From positions 1 through 64,000 of the forward strand of contig JAFRMA010000053.1 in the NCBI GenBank assembly GCA_017430925.1: 64,000 nt of DNA. Direction: 5' to 3'. Below are positions 52,658-60,846 of the stretch, one piece after another. Below the pieces are notes generated by a model that worked only from the letters and a program-made list of their open reading frames with translations, did no database searches and was not told the DNA's origin. The first letter of the stretch is position 1. The number at the start of each line of letters is the position of its first letter. The translations under genes were made by a program, and so were the position numbers. This DNA is from Solobacterium sp. (GTDB taxonomy: Bacteria > Bacillota_I > Bacilli_A > Erysipelotrichales > Erysipelotrichaceae).

Positions 52658-54739
52658 GTGGCAGGTAAGAAAGATTTTATGACTGCTTTGGCCGAACAGG
52701 TTGAAGCGCAGAAAAGAGGGGAAAAAAAGCAGCTGGACGGGATCGACAGCTTTGTGCCCGCAAAGAAAAAAGAACCCGTACAGTCTTTTCAGGAACCGGT
52801 AAAAGAGAAAGAACCGGAAGTTGTTCAAGTACCTGAGGAACCGGTGATGTCTTCTGCCGAGAAGGAAGAATTCGTCAACAGTTATAATGAAGAACCAGAA
52901 GATGATCGCCCCGCAAGTTTCCGTGAAGAAGAGTTAAAACCCATTGTTACCCCGAAGCATTCCATGTCTCCGGTTGGTATCGGATTGATTGCGTTGGCTG
53001 CTCTGGCTTTGGCATTTGGAATCTGGTGGTTCAAGTTTGCGGCACATATCGTGCTTCCGAACTTTGTCGGCCGGAGTATTAACGAAGTATCTTCCTGGGC
53101 AAGACAGAACAAGATGGAAACGACGGCAATTGCCATGTCCGACTCTGTTTTCAGTATGGAATATGACAAGGATATCGTTGTGTCCCAAAGTGTTCCTGCA
53201 GGAAAGAAAGTACGTCCGAATACTCCGATCACCATTACCGTATCCAAAGGTCCGGATCCCAGTGAAGAGATTGCTTTCCCGGATATCCGGAATATGACCC
53301 AGGGTGAACTGAATGACTGGATCAAGGAAAATAAACTGTCGAAGACCAAGCTGACCACGCAGTACAGTACCACGGTGGAAGCCGGGAATGTCATATCTTA
53401 TGAGTTAAAGAATGTGGATGAGGGTGATTTTACCCGTGGATCTACACTGAATATTGTTTGTTCGAAAGGACCTGCGCCGGCAGGACAGGCTACCGTAGAA
53501 GACTTTAAGGGTAAATCTGTCGCCGAGGTAGAGAACTGGGCGAAACAGAAGAAGATCCGTCTTGTACAGACCGAAGCGTTTAGTGATACCGTACAGACCG
53601 GGATGATCATCTCACAGAGTGTGGCTTCCGGACAGGCACTGAAAGAAGGAGAAACCCTCTCCGTAGTTGTATCCAAGGGTAAGGGCGTGCGTATCCCGAA
53701 TATGGTGGGATATTCCGCGGAACAGCTGGATGCCTGGAGAGCGGGTAAGAATAACAATGTCACTGTCGTTACGAAGTCAATCTATCATGATGAACTTGAA
53801 GGAACGGTCATCAGTCAGTCTCTGGTACCCGGATCTGTTGTGGAAGCGGGAGATGTACTGGAGCTGACCATCTCCAAATATCTGCCGATTCTGGAGAAGC
53901 ACTCTCGTGAATGGCTCGGTAAGGATTACCTTCAGTTAGTCTATTGGGTAGATGAAGTGAATGCGCAGGGCGGCAGTCTGATGGCCGGCGAGTATGGCGC
54001 GTTTGCGGAGAGACAATGCAGCGATGAATATCCGATTCCGGGTCAGATCATTAACTATGCCTGTGAATACGGCACAAAGAACTCTGACGGGGAATTCTGG
54101 ACCTCATCCGGATGTGAACGTCCTTTAAACCTGTACAGCCGTATCGGTTATCAGGTATCCACAGGCGCATGTTCCGTACAGAAGATCTTGTTAAACGCTT
54201 CGGATATGCGTGACCTGAATACGATCCAGAACTTCTGTTCCGGACATTATCTCCAGTTCAGTACAGATTCCTGGGATTCCGGGACATTCTCCGGTTCGCA
54301 TTGGGACTGGACAGTTCAGATACAGTTATCTGATGGCTCTGTATATACAAACTCTGAAGATGACATCAATTCCAAATATCCGATCATGATCGATCCGAAA
54401 GATGTCATTGCCATTCACTGGAAGAAGTTTGAACAGGGAGATCCGCAGCCTACGCCTACACCGACACCGGAACCTACACCTGTACCTACGGTCGTTCTGA
54501 CAAACGCGGAACTGACAGATCTGCAGACGCTGATCTCTTTCTGTGACAGTAATGATATCGAGTATACACTGAATGGTATATCCACAAGTGAAGCAGAATG
54601 GTACGGTACGGAAGCCGGCAAGCATGACAGTAAAATAGAAATGGAATTTGAAGGGAATAAATACTATTCCGACCAGGGTTTTACACTTGTCCTTAAAGAT
54701 AACAAGTCTGTAACGATCAACTATCTTACAGATCAATAA
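52658..54739 (+). CDS. PASTA repeat membrane protein without kinase domain
   Basis: This 693-residue protein has an acidic, proline- and glutamate-rich cytosolic region of about 105 residues, one membrane helix (VGIGLIALAALALAFGIWWF, near 106-125), then four PASTA repeats of about 70 residues each (LPNFVGRSINEVSSWARQNK, FPDIRNMTQGELNDWIKENK, VEDFKGKSVAEVENWAKQKK, IPNMVGYSAEQLDAWR). PASTA domains bind peptidoglycan fragments and are normally attached to a serine/threonine kinase or penicillin-binding protein, neither of which is present. A cysteine-rich domain (GKDYLQLVYWVDEVN to about 610) and a TPTPTPEPTPVPT linker precede the C-terminal domain. It starts with GTG and is followed by an ABC transporter, with which it may act. 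Confidence 0.88.
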   Translation: MAGKKDFMTALAEQVEAQKRGEKKQLDGIDSFVPAKKKEPVQSFQEPVKEKEPEVVQVPEEPVMSSAEKEEFVNSYNEEPEDDRPASFREEELKPIVTPKHSMSPVGIGLIALAALALAFGIWWFKFAAHIVLPNFVGRSINEVSSWARQNKMETTAIAMSDSVFSMEYDKDIVVSQSVPAGKKVRPNTPITITVSKGPDPSEEIAFPDIRNMTQGELNDWIKENKLSKTKLTTQYSTTVEAGNVISYELKNVDEGDFTRGSTLNIVCSKGPAPAGQATVEDFKGKSVAEVENWAKQKKIRLVQTEAFSDTVQTGMIISQSVASGQALKEGETLSVVVSKGKGVRIPNMVGYSAEQLDAWRAGKNNNVTVVTKSIYHDELEGTVISQSLVPGSVVEAGDVLELTISKYLPILEKHSREWLGKDYLQLVYWVDEVNAQGGSLMAGEYGAFAERQCSDEYPIPGQIINYACEYGTKNSDGEFWTSSGCERPLNLYSRIGYQVSTGACSVQKILLNASDMRDLNTIQNFCSGHYLQFSTDSWDSGTFSGSHWDWTVQIQLSDGSVYTNSEDDINSKYPIMIDPKDVIAIHWKKFEQGDPQPTPTPTPEPTPVPTVVLTNAELTDLQTLISFCDSNDIEYTLNGISTSEAEWYGTEAGKHDSKIEMEFEGNKYYSDQGFTLVLKDNKSVTINYLTDQ

Positions 54740-54755
54740 TACAGGAGGCTAACCA

Positions 54756-56330
54756 ATGAACGCATTGAACAGAGCCTGGAAATATATCACAAGAAGACCT
54801 ACAAAATCCGTCTTACTGATGATTACATTCTTTCTTATTGGTAATCTGGTAATTCTGGGGCTTGGTATTTCACAGGCTGCGGAGAACGCAAAGGTTTTGA
54901 CCCGCAAACAGATGCGGGCGGCTGTCAGTTATGAAGTTGATTATGAAAAGTTCTGGGACTATATCAATACACTGACCGATGAAGATGAGATCAATAACGC
55001 ATACAACAACTATCCCAGGATCAATAAGGAAACCGCGGAAGCCCTGACCCAGGACTCCCGTGTCAAAGCTTTTAACTTTACACAGACTGCGATTGGATAC
55101 TCCCTTGGGTTTGATCATGTGCCGGTAGGCAATGAAGATACCAAGAATACAGATTACGGTTCCTACATCGATGAAAACGGAGTCGCGCATGAATACCGTG
55201 AACCGGACATCATGATCTACGGAACACAGTATCCGAATATGATCGAGATTGCGGATGAGACATACACGATTACTTCCGGCAGATTTATCAACCAGGACGA
55301 CATCGATTCCGCGTCACCTCACGTATGCATCACGGAAGAAATGGCAGACGTGAATAACCTGCGTGTGGGAGATACGATCGCATTCTCATACAATGATCTG
55401 AATTATATTGACAGTCTGGTTCAGGAGTCCGGCGGAGAAGTATCCGCGGATGATTTCCGTGAAGAGTATGAGATCGTCGGTATCTTTAACAACAAGAACC
55501 AGGTAGATCCCAACAGTGAGAACTTCCGCTGGATGAGTCCCTATGAATCTCCGCAGAATATCCTGGTCGTTCCGATGAGCGCCTATGTTGAGTCCATGTT
55601 GAAGATGACGACTACGGAACAGAAACTTCATCCGGAATACTATACAGACTTTGACGAAGAGGAATACCGCAGGAGTATGACGGAACCTTCAAGAATCATC
55701 TATTTACTGAATGATCCTCTGGAAGTAGAAGACTTTGTCCGTGATCATCAGGCAGACCTTGGAGAATACCTGAAACTGAACGCAAATAACGAAACATTCA
55801 AGAAACTTGCCAGACCTCTGGATACCCTGAGTTTCTTCTCCAACGTCATTGTCTGGATCGTGATCATCAACGCTGTAGTCATTATTTCACTGGTCACAGC
55901 GCTGACCCTGAAAACCAGAGAGTATGAGATCGGTGTTATGTTGTCCCTGGGTGTATCCAAGGTGAAGATCGTCCTGCAGTTATTCGCGGAGTTATTCCTG
56001 ATCGCTCTGTTGTCTTTTACTCTGGCATCTGCCAGCGGATCCATGCTGGCGGGAAGAGTCGGAGACATGGTACTGGATTATCAGACTGCCAGTGAAGCGG
56101 AATACTCCGATCTGAATAATGAGGGCAACTATTACTGGTACGGGGATAACAATTACTTTACCAATGTAACTCAGGAAGATCTGCTGTCCCAGTATGAAGT
56201 GAAAGTATCGCCGGTATTGATTGCGGAGATCTATGTAATCGGTACACTGGTCGTCATGATTTCCATTATTATTCCTTCCTTTATGATCATGAGGCTGAAT
56301 CCCAAGCAGATTCTGCTGGAACAGAATTAG
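54756..56330 (+). CDS. FtsX-like ABC transporter permease
   Basis: The 524-residue protein has one N-terminal helix (SVLLMITFFLIGNLVILGLG), a large extracellular domain from about residue 45 to 355, and three C-terminal helices (VIVWIVIINAVVIISLVTAL, FLIALLSFTLASASG, LVVMISIIIPSFM), the MacB/FtsX layout. KTREYEIGVMLSLGVSK is the conserved cytosolic motif. Such permeases are mechanotransmitters that signal or act on the envelope. It follows the PASTA gene by 16 bases (AGGAGGC) and the ATPase follows by 8. Confidence 0.9.
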   Translation: MNALNRAWKYITRRPTKSVLLMITFFLIGNLVILGLGISQAAENAKVLTRKQMRAAVSYEVDYEKFWDYINTLTDEDEINNAYNNYPRINKETAEALTQDSRVKAFNFTQTAIGYSLGFDHVPVGNEDTKNTDYGSYIDENGVAHEYREPDIMIYGTQYPNMIEIADETYTITSGRFINQDDIDSASPHVCITEEMADVNNLRVGDTIAFSYNDLNYIDSLVQESGGEVSADDFREEYEIVGIFNNKNQVDPNSENFRWMSPYESPQNILVVPMSAYVESMLKMTTTEQKLHPEYYTDFDEEEYRRSMTEPSRIIYLLNDPLEVEDFVRDHQADLGEYLKLNANNETFKKLARPLDTLSFFSNVIVWIVIINAVVIISLVTALTLKTREYEIGVMLSLGVSKVKIVLQLFAELFLIALLSFTLASASGSMLAGRVGDMVLDYQTASEAEYSDLNNEGNYYWYGDNNYFTNVTQEDLLSQYEVKVSPVLIAEIYVIGTLVVMISIIIPSFMIMRLNPKQILLEQN

Positions 56331-56338
56331 GAGGCTTT

Positions 56339-57013
56339 ATGAGTACAATACTGAAACTGGAAAATATCTGTTACGGGTATATTGACGGAGGCTTCAAACG
56401 TGAGATTCTGAAGAACCTGAGTTATGAATTTGAGGAAGGAACCTTCTATACGATCCTGGGACCTTCAGGTTCAGGTAAGACTACCTTGTTAAGTATCATG
56501 GCAGGTCTGGATAAACAGGAATCCGGGAAGGTATACTTTGACGGAGAAGATGTCGATAAGATCGGCTTATACAAGTATCGCCGGAATAAAGTCGGAGTTG
56601 TCTTCCAATCCTATAACCTGATCAATTACCTGACCGGGCTGGAGAATATCTTACTGGCGATGACAGAAACCGACAACAAGCTTCCCGGCAATAAATCGGA
56701 ACTGGCGTATGCGTTGCTGGAAATGGTTGGTATAACCAAAACCAAGGCAGATCGTATGATCAATAAACTGTCCGGTGGTGAACAGCAGCGTGTGGCAATT
56801 GCCCGGGCAATCGCATCCAACGTTGATTTGATCTTCGCGGATGAGCCTACGGGAAACCTGGATACGGAAACAGAGAAAGAGATCATCAAGTTATTCCAGA
56901 TGCTTGCCCAGCAGTACGGCAAGACGATCATTGCGGTAACACACTCCAACGAAGTATCCAATCTCAGTGATCATCGTGTATTCCTGAATCAGGGGAAACT
57001 TACAGATCTTTAA
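56339..57013 (+). CDS. ABC transporter ATP-binding protein, MacB/LolD type
   Basis: The 224-residue ATPase has Walker A GPSGSGKTT near residue 41, Q-loop FQSYNLINYLTG, signature LSGGEQQRVAIARA, Walker B LIFADEPTGNLD and the H-loop histidine in AVTHSNE. The LolD/MacB-like sequence matches the permease that precedes it. It hydrolyses ATP on the cytosolic side to drive movement of the periplasm-facing domain. It is the last gene of the PASTA operon. Confidence 0.94.
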   Translation: MSTILKLENICYGYIDGGFKREILKNLSYEFEEGTFYTILGPSGSGKTTLLSIMAGLDKQESGKVYFDGEDVDKIGLYKYRRNKVGVVFQSYNLINYLTGLENILLAMTETDNKLPGNKSELAYALLEMVGITKTKADRMINKLSGGEQQRVAIARAIASNVDLIFADEPTGNLDTETEKEIIKLFQMLAQQYGKTIIAVTHSNEVSNLSDHRVFLNQGKLTDL

Positions 57014-57108
57014 TCAGTTGTGATAATCGGAACTGTCCGTATGAATTTGTTTTGTGTAATTGACAGAATTGTGTGATGATATAGGAAAGTATCTGGAGGA
57101 TAAATCAT

Positions 57109-57945
57109 ATGAAATGTTTCAAATGTGGTGCGGAAAACGATAATGATGCGTTGTTCTGTTCTAACTGCGGGACAAAACTTGTGACTGGTGAAGAAGTTGC
57201 GCAGGCAGCGGAGGAAGCTGTGGAAGAAACTGTGGAAGAAGTGAAGGAAACTGTCACAGAAGCAGCGGAAACCGTCAAGAATGTAAGTCTTGAACTGGAA
57301 GAATCGATTGACGCGCATATGGCCAAGATGGAGGCAGAACTGGAAGAAGAACCGGATCTTTCTGCAATCCTGACACAGCAGCCGGGTGTACAGACAGCAG
57401 GCAATGCCCAGGCGCAGATCAGTATTACACCAACCGTCAATCTGGATATGCCGGAGAATCATCTGAATGAGAAACCGGAACCTAAACTGGAGATGCGTAC
57501 TTCCAAGACAGAAGAATTAATTGCGCTGAAAGAAAAAGAACGTGAAGAACGTCGTGCCCGTGTTGAACAGTACGAAAGAGAAAGAGCCCGTGAACAGGCG
57601 AAGAAAGCAGAACAGAAGGAAACGGTAAGACCGGCTCAGCAGGCAGCCGCAAAGCCTAAGACTGCAGGCTCCAACCAGAAACTGCTGGCCATTATCAGTT
57701 ATATTACCTGGATCGGCTGGGCGATCGGCTTCTTCAGTACCAGCAGTGAACGTTCAGAATATATGAAGACTGTACTGAATCGTGCCCTGATCCTGAACCT
57801 GTTATCTCTGTTGAGATATCTGCCGATCATCGGCAGACCAATCTACTGGGTCACCGGTATACTGTGGCTTGTGGCTGTGGTATATACAGCTCTGGATAAG
57901 ACCGATAAGTTACCGGTTCTGGATGATTTCAAGGTTATCCCGTAA
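57109..57945 (+). CDS. Zinc-ribbon membrane-associated protein
   Basis: This 278-residue protein starts with a zinc ribbon (CFKCGAENDND and FCSNCGTKL; cysteines near residues 3, 6, 18 and 21). A long, charged and helical central region follows (about residues 30-180, rich in glutamate and alanine and probably coiled coil), and two or three C-terminal hydrophobic segments lie around KLLAIISYITWIGWAIGFFS and RALILNLLSLLRYLPIIG. Such zinc-ribbon/membrane proteins are common in Bacillota and of unknown role. GGAGG precedes the ATG, and a terminator follows the stop. Confidence 0.72.
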   Translation: MKCFKCGAENDNDALFCSNCGTKLVTGEEVAQAAEEAVEETVEEVKETVTEAAETVKNVSLELEESIDAHMAKMEAELEEEPDLSAILTQQPGVQTAGNAQAQISITPTVNLDMPENHLNEKPEPKLEMRTSKTEELIALKEKEREERRARVEQYERERAREQAKKAEQKETVRPAQQAAAKPKTAGSNQKLLAIISYITWIGWAIGFFSTSSERSEYMKTVLNRALILNLLSLLRYLPIIGRPIYWVTGILWLVAVVYTALDKTDKLPVLDDFKVIP

Positions 57946-57951
57946 AACCAT

Positions 57952-57983
57952 AAACCTGTGCTGAAAAACGCACAGGTTTTCTT
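57952..57983 (+). terminator. Terminator after zinc-ribbon gene
   Basis: AAACCTGTGC and GCACAGGTTT form a perfect 10-base stem around TGAAAAAC, then TTCTT. It lies only 14 bases before the polymerase start. Confidence 0.87.
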
Positions 57984-57996
57984 ATACAATAATACT

Positions 57997-59514
57997 GTGG
58001 AAGAAAACAGAGTCTATGTATGTATCGATCTGAAGTCTTTCTATGCCAGTGTGGAATGCGTAGAAAGAGGATTGGATCCCCTGACCACAAACCTGGTTGT
58101 GGCAGATTTAAGCCGGACGGTAAAGACCATCTGTCTGGCTGTTTCACCGTCCATGAAAGCCTACGGGATCTCCGGCAGAGCCAGATTATTTGAAGTCGTG
58201 CAGAAGGTGAAAGAGATCAACCGTGAACGCAGTAAGAAGATCTCTTACCGGGCATTCCGGGGGAAATCTTATCATGATCCGGAGGTCAGGGCAGATGAGG
58301 AACTGGAACTGGATTATATTACGGCTGTACCCAGAATGGCTTTTTACATGGAGTATAGTACGATCATCTATGATATCTACCTGAAGTACATTGCGCCGGA
58401 AGATATCCATGTATACTCTGTGGATGAAGTATTCATGGATGTGACAGATTACCTGAAGATCTACAAGATGACTGCGCATGAGCTGACTATTCACATCATC
58501 CGGGATGTCCTGAGAACTACGGGAATCACAGCTACAGCAGGAATCGGCACAAACATGTACCTGGCAAAGGTGGCGATGGATATCGTGGCCAAGCGCATGC
58601 CGGCAGACAGTGACGGAGTGAGAATTGCCGAACTGGATGAAATCTCTTACCGGAAAGTTCTCTGGGACCACCGTCCCCTGGATGATTTCTGGAGAGTAGG
58701 AAGAGGCTATATGCGGCGTCTGGAAGAAATCGGTCTGAATACCATGGGAGATATTGCGAGATGTTCCCTGGGTAAATTTGAAGACCGGTATAACGAAGAC
58801 CTGTTATACAAGATGTTCGGAATCAACGCGGAATTACTGATAGATCATGCCTGGGGCTATGAACCATGTACGATGCAGGATATCAAGAATTACCGGCCAT
58901 CCTCCAACAGCGTCGGTATCGGGCAGGTACTATCTGAGCCATATACATATGAGAAAGCCATGATCATCGTACGGGAGATGCTGGATACGCTGACCCTGGA
59001 TCTGGTGGCGAAAGGACTGGTCACCAGTCAGGCCGTACTATCTATCGGCTATGATACTGCCAGCCTGGACAATCCCAATGCCAAAAGCCAGTATCAGGGA
59101 GAAATTGCGAAAGACTACTACGGACGACCGACGCCCAAACATGCGCATGGTACGGCGAATATGCGCTTTGCGAGTGCTTCGTCGAAGTATATTACGGACG
59201 CTGTGCTGAAATTATACCGGGAGATCGTCGACCCGGCATTGCTGGTGCGCAGAATATCTGTAACAGCCATCAACGTGAAGAAACAAGCTGATCTGCCGGA
59301 AGTACAACATGAACAGCTGGATCTCTTCGCAGAGCCGGGAGACACTACGGCAGAGAAAGAAAAAGAAGAACTGCAGAAAGAAAAAAGAGTACAGGAAGCG
59401 ATACTCACCATCAAGAAGAAATACGGGAAAAACGCGGTACTCAAGGGAACCGATTTTGAAGAAGGAGCCACCCAGAGAGACCGGAACAAACAGATCGGAG
59501 GACATCGTTCATGA
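57997..59514 (+). CDS. Y-family DNA polymerase, UvrX-like
   Basis: This 505-residue protein is a translesion polymerase of the DinB/UmuC family. It has the first catalytic aspartate in CIDLKSFYASVEC (residues 9-21) and the second set in SVDEVFMDV near 140. The C-terminus bears QLDLF at residues 440-444, a textbook beta-clamp binding motif. Large Bacillota members with a YolD partner are called UvrX. A GTG at 57958 is in frame but lies within the terminator, so the GTG at 57997 is used. No ribosome binding site precedes it; a TACAAT (57985-57990) close by suggests a leaderless transcript. No consensus SOS box was seen. Its end overlaps the next gene by four bases. Confidence 0.88.
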   Translation: MEENRVYVCIDLKSFYASVECVERGLDPLTTNLVVADLSRTVKTICLAVSPSMKAYGISGRARLFEVVQKVKEINRERSKKISYRAFRGKSYHDPEVRADEELELDYITAVPRMAFYMEYSTIIYDIYLKYIAPEDIHVYSVDEVFMDVTDYLKIYKMTAHELTIHIIRDVLRTTGITATAGIGTNMYLAKVAMDIVAKRMPADSDGVRIAELDEISYRKVLWDHRPLDDFWRVGRGYMRRLEEIGLNTMGDIARCSLGKFEDRYNEDLLYKMFGINAELLIDHAWGYEPCTMQDIKNYRPSSNSVGIGQVLSEPYTYEKAMIIVREMLDTLTLDLVAKGLVTSQAVLSIGYDTASLDNPNAKSQYQGEIAKDYYGRPTPKHAHGTANMRFASASSKYITDAVLKLYREIVDPALLVRRISVTAINVKKQADLPEVQHEQLDLFAEPGDTTAEKEKEELQKEKRVQEAILTIKKKYGKNAVLKGTDFEEGATQRDRNKQIGGHRS

Positions 59515-59924
59515 GCAGTAAATATGAAGATATCCTGTATCTGCCCCACCATGTGTCCAAGGTACATCCGCAGATGTCCAGAGCTGACAGAGCAGCCCAG
59601 TTTGCGCCGTTTGCGGCACTGACCGGGTATGATTCCATGGTGAAGGAAACCGCCAGGTTAACCGATAAGAAGATTGAACAAGATGAAAATGAACGGGAAA
59701 ATCTGGACCGAATCCTGCAGTACCTGAAAACCAGGATCGAAGAACAGCTGAAGATCATCGTAACCTACTTTGAACCAGATGAGTATAAACAAGGCGGGAG
59801 ATATGTGACCAGAACGATCTTACTCAAGGCCGTTGATGAGATCACACATACGCTGGTCAGCACAGACAGGCAGTATATCCCGGCAGAAGATATTCTGGAT
59901 ATCCAGATGGAGGAAGAAGAATGA
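59511..59924 (+). CDS. YolD-like family protein
   Basis: The 137-residue protein matches the YolD-like family, whose genes often follow UvrX/ImuB-type polymerases. MSRADRAAQFAPFAALTGYD (residues 22-41) is the characteristic motif, followed by a helical, charged region and YIPAEDILDI. It starts within the polymerase stop (ATGA), so the two are translated together and are likely to act in one mutasome-like complex. Its own molecular role is not established. The stop again overlaps the next small gene. Confidence 0.87.
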   Translation: MSSKYEDILYLPHHVSKVHPQMSRADRAAQFAPFAALTGYDSMVKETARLTDKKIEQDENERENLDRILQYLKTRIEEQLKIIVTYFEPDEYKQGGRYVTRTILLKAVDEITHTLVSTDRQYIPAEDILDIQMEEEE

Positions 59925-60067
59925 AAAGAAGATTTGGATTAGGATTAAGTTTAAGTGTACTGATTTCCGCATCACTATGTGTAGTTGCGGCAATCCTGGA
60001 CAACCTTGTCACAAAAGAAGAAAAACCAAAAGAAGAGAAAAAAAAGGATCATCCTGATCAGGAATGA
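59921..60067 (+). CDS. 48-residue membrane protein
   Basis: This short gene encodes 48 residues: a positive start (MKRRFG), one hydrophobic segment (LGLSLSVLISASLCVVAAIL, residues 7-26) and a charged lysine/glutamate tail (KEEKPKEEKKKDHPDQ). It starts at an ATGA that overlaps the YolD stop, with GGAGGAAGAAG ahead, so initiation is well supported by coupling. Its end overlaps the minus-strand gene by 10 bases. It could be a small regulator or anchor for the polymerase pair. It is below the usual size limit of automatic annotation. Confidence 0.6.
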   Translation: MKRRFGLGLSLSVLISASLCVVAAILDNLVTKEEKPKEEKKKDHPDQE

Positions 60068-60070
60068 TCC
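60038..60070 (-). terminator. Terminator of the minus-strand operon
   Basis: GGATCAT (60046-60052) and ATGATCC (60064-60070) flank the palindrome CCTGATCAGG with one extra A. On the minus strand it is followed by eight U residues (60045-60038). It lies across the ends of the two convergent genes. Confidence 0.75.
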
Positions 60071-60837
60071 TCCTCTGAAAGCCATAGTTCCAGACTTAAC
60101 GCAAAGTCTTCCGTTTCATCGTATTTCGGTTCGATGGAGATCACCGGCTGATCCAGCAAATCGGAAGGAATATCCCGATAGGAGAGAAGATCCTCATAGA
60201 GTATTCTTTTCCTGAGGTCTGTGACAGGCTTTTCGAAACAACATATCTTCAGATTTGTATTCTCCGGTATCAGATACAAGATATTCCGTAAGTGAGTCCT
60301 GACAGGAGTAATCTTCTCCTCAGGACTTTTTCTTTTCAAAAATGCCTTTAACGTTTCCGCAGGTTCGATCATCATGGAGGTCATGCCTATGCTTAAGGCA
60401 TGGCCAAGGCTATCCATGGTACGGCAGAGATCTTCGTTGTAGTGACGTTCCCTGCCCATCTTTGCCAGATTCAGGATTGTTTGGCCTGCTTCACTGAATA
60501 AGATATCGTGATTCAGATATAACTGGTAGATATCCAGGCATCCCTGCGCAAAACCATTCTCTGATTCATCGATATGTAAACGGGTATCCGGTTTCTGTAT
60601 GCGGATGTAATGGTCTTCCCAACTTTTTAAAGCAGCCAGAAGACGTGAATCCGAGTAATGATTCGTCCACTCATCCAGACCACGGATGATCTCTTCAGCC
60701 GCATCTTTGATCTTCGGATCCCGGATCTCTTCAAACAAGGATAATGCCGCATAGTACAGAGATAGTGATTCATAGCTTTCCAGGGCCTTCTCACCATTCC
60801 TGTAGATCTGTACGAATAATTCCTGATCTTGTGTCAT
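60058..60837 (-). CDS. Helical protein of unknown function
   Basis: This 259-residue protein appears all alpha-helical with TPR-like spacing in places (SYESLSLYYAALSLFEEI and GCLDIYQLYLNHDILFSE), but I recognise no family. No signal peptide or membrane helix is present. The C-terminal third (LRNILYLIPENTNLKICCFE) is more mixed. It lies 9 bases after the DUF4139 gene in one operon and may assist it. Its 3' end overlaps the small membrane gene on the other strand. Confidence 0.65.
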   Translation of the reverse strand: MTQDQELFVQIYRNGEKALESYESLSLYYAALSLFEEIRDPKIKDAAEEIIRGLDEWTNHYSDSRLLAALKSWEDHYIRIQKPDTRLHIDESENGFAQGCLDIYQLYLNHDILFSEAGQTILNLAKMGRERHYNEDLCRTMDSLGHALSIGMTSMMIEPAETLKAFLKRKSPEEKITPVRTHLRNILYLIPENTNLKICCFEKPVTDLRKRILYEDLLSYRDIPSDLLDQPVISIEPKYDETEDFALSLELWLSEEDHS

Positions 60838-60846
60838 AGGAACCGG

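Noticed and set aside
54451-54495. Short threonine-proline repeat as a tandem repeat element
   Set aside because: It is the low-complexity linker of the PASTA protein, in frame and not a separate DNA repeat.
57958-57996. Earlier GTG start for the Y-family polymerase
   Set aside because: It falls within the stem of the preceding terminator and encodes 13 residues not found in the family.
57946-58000. LexA/SOS operator before the polymerase
   Set aside because: No CGAAC-N4-GTTCG-type sequence is present; regulation by LexA is not supported.
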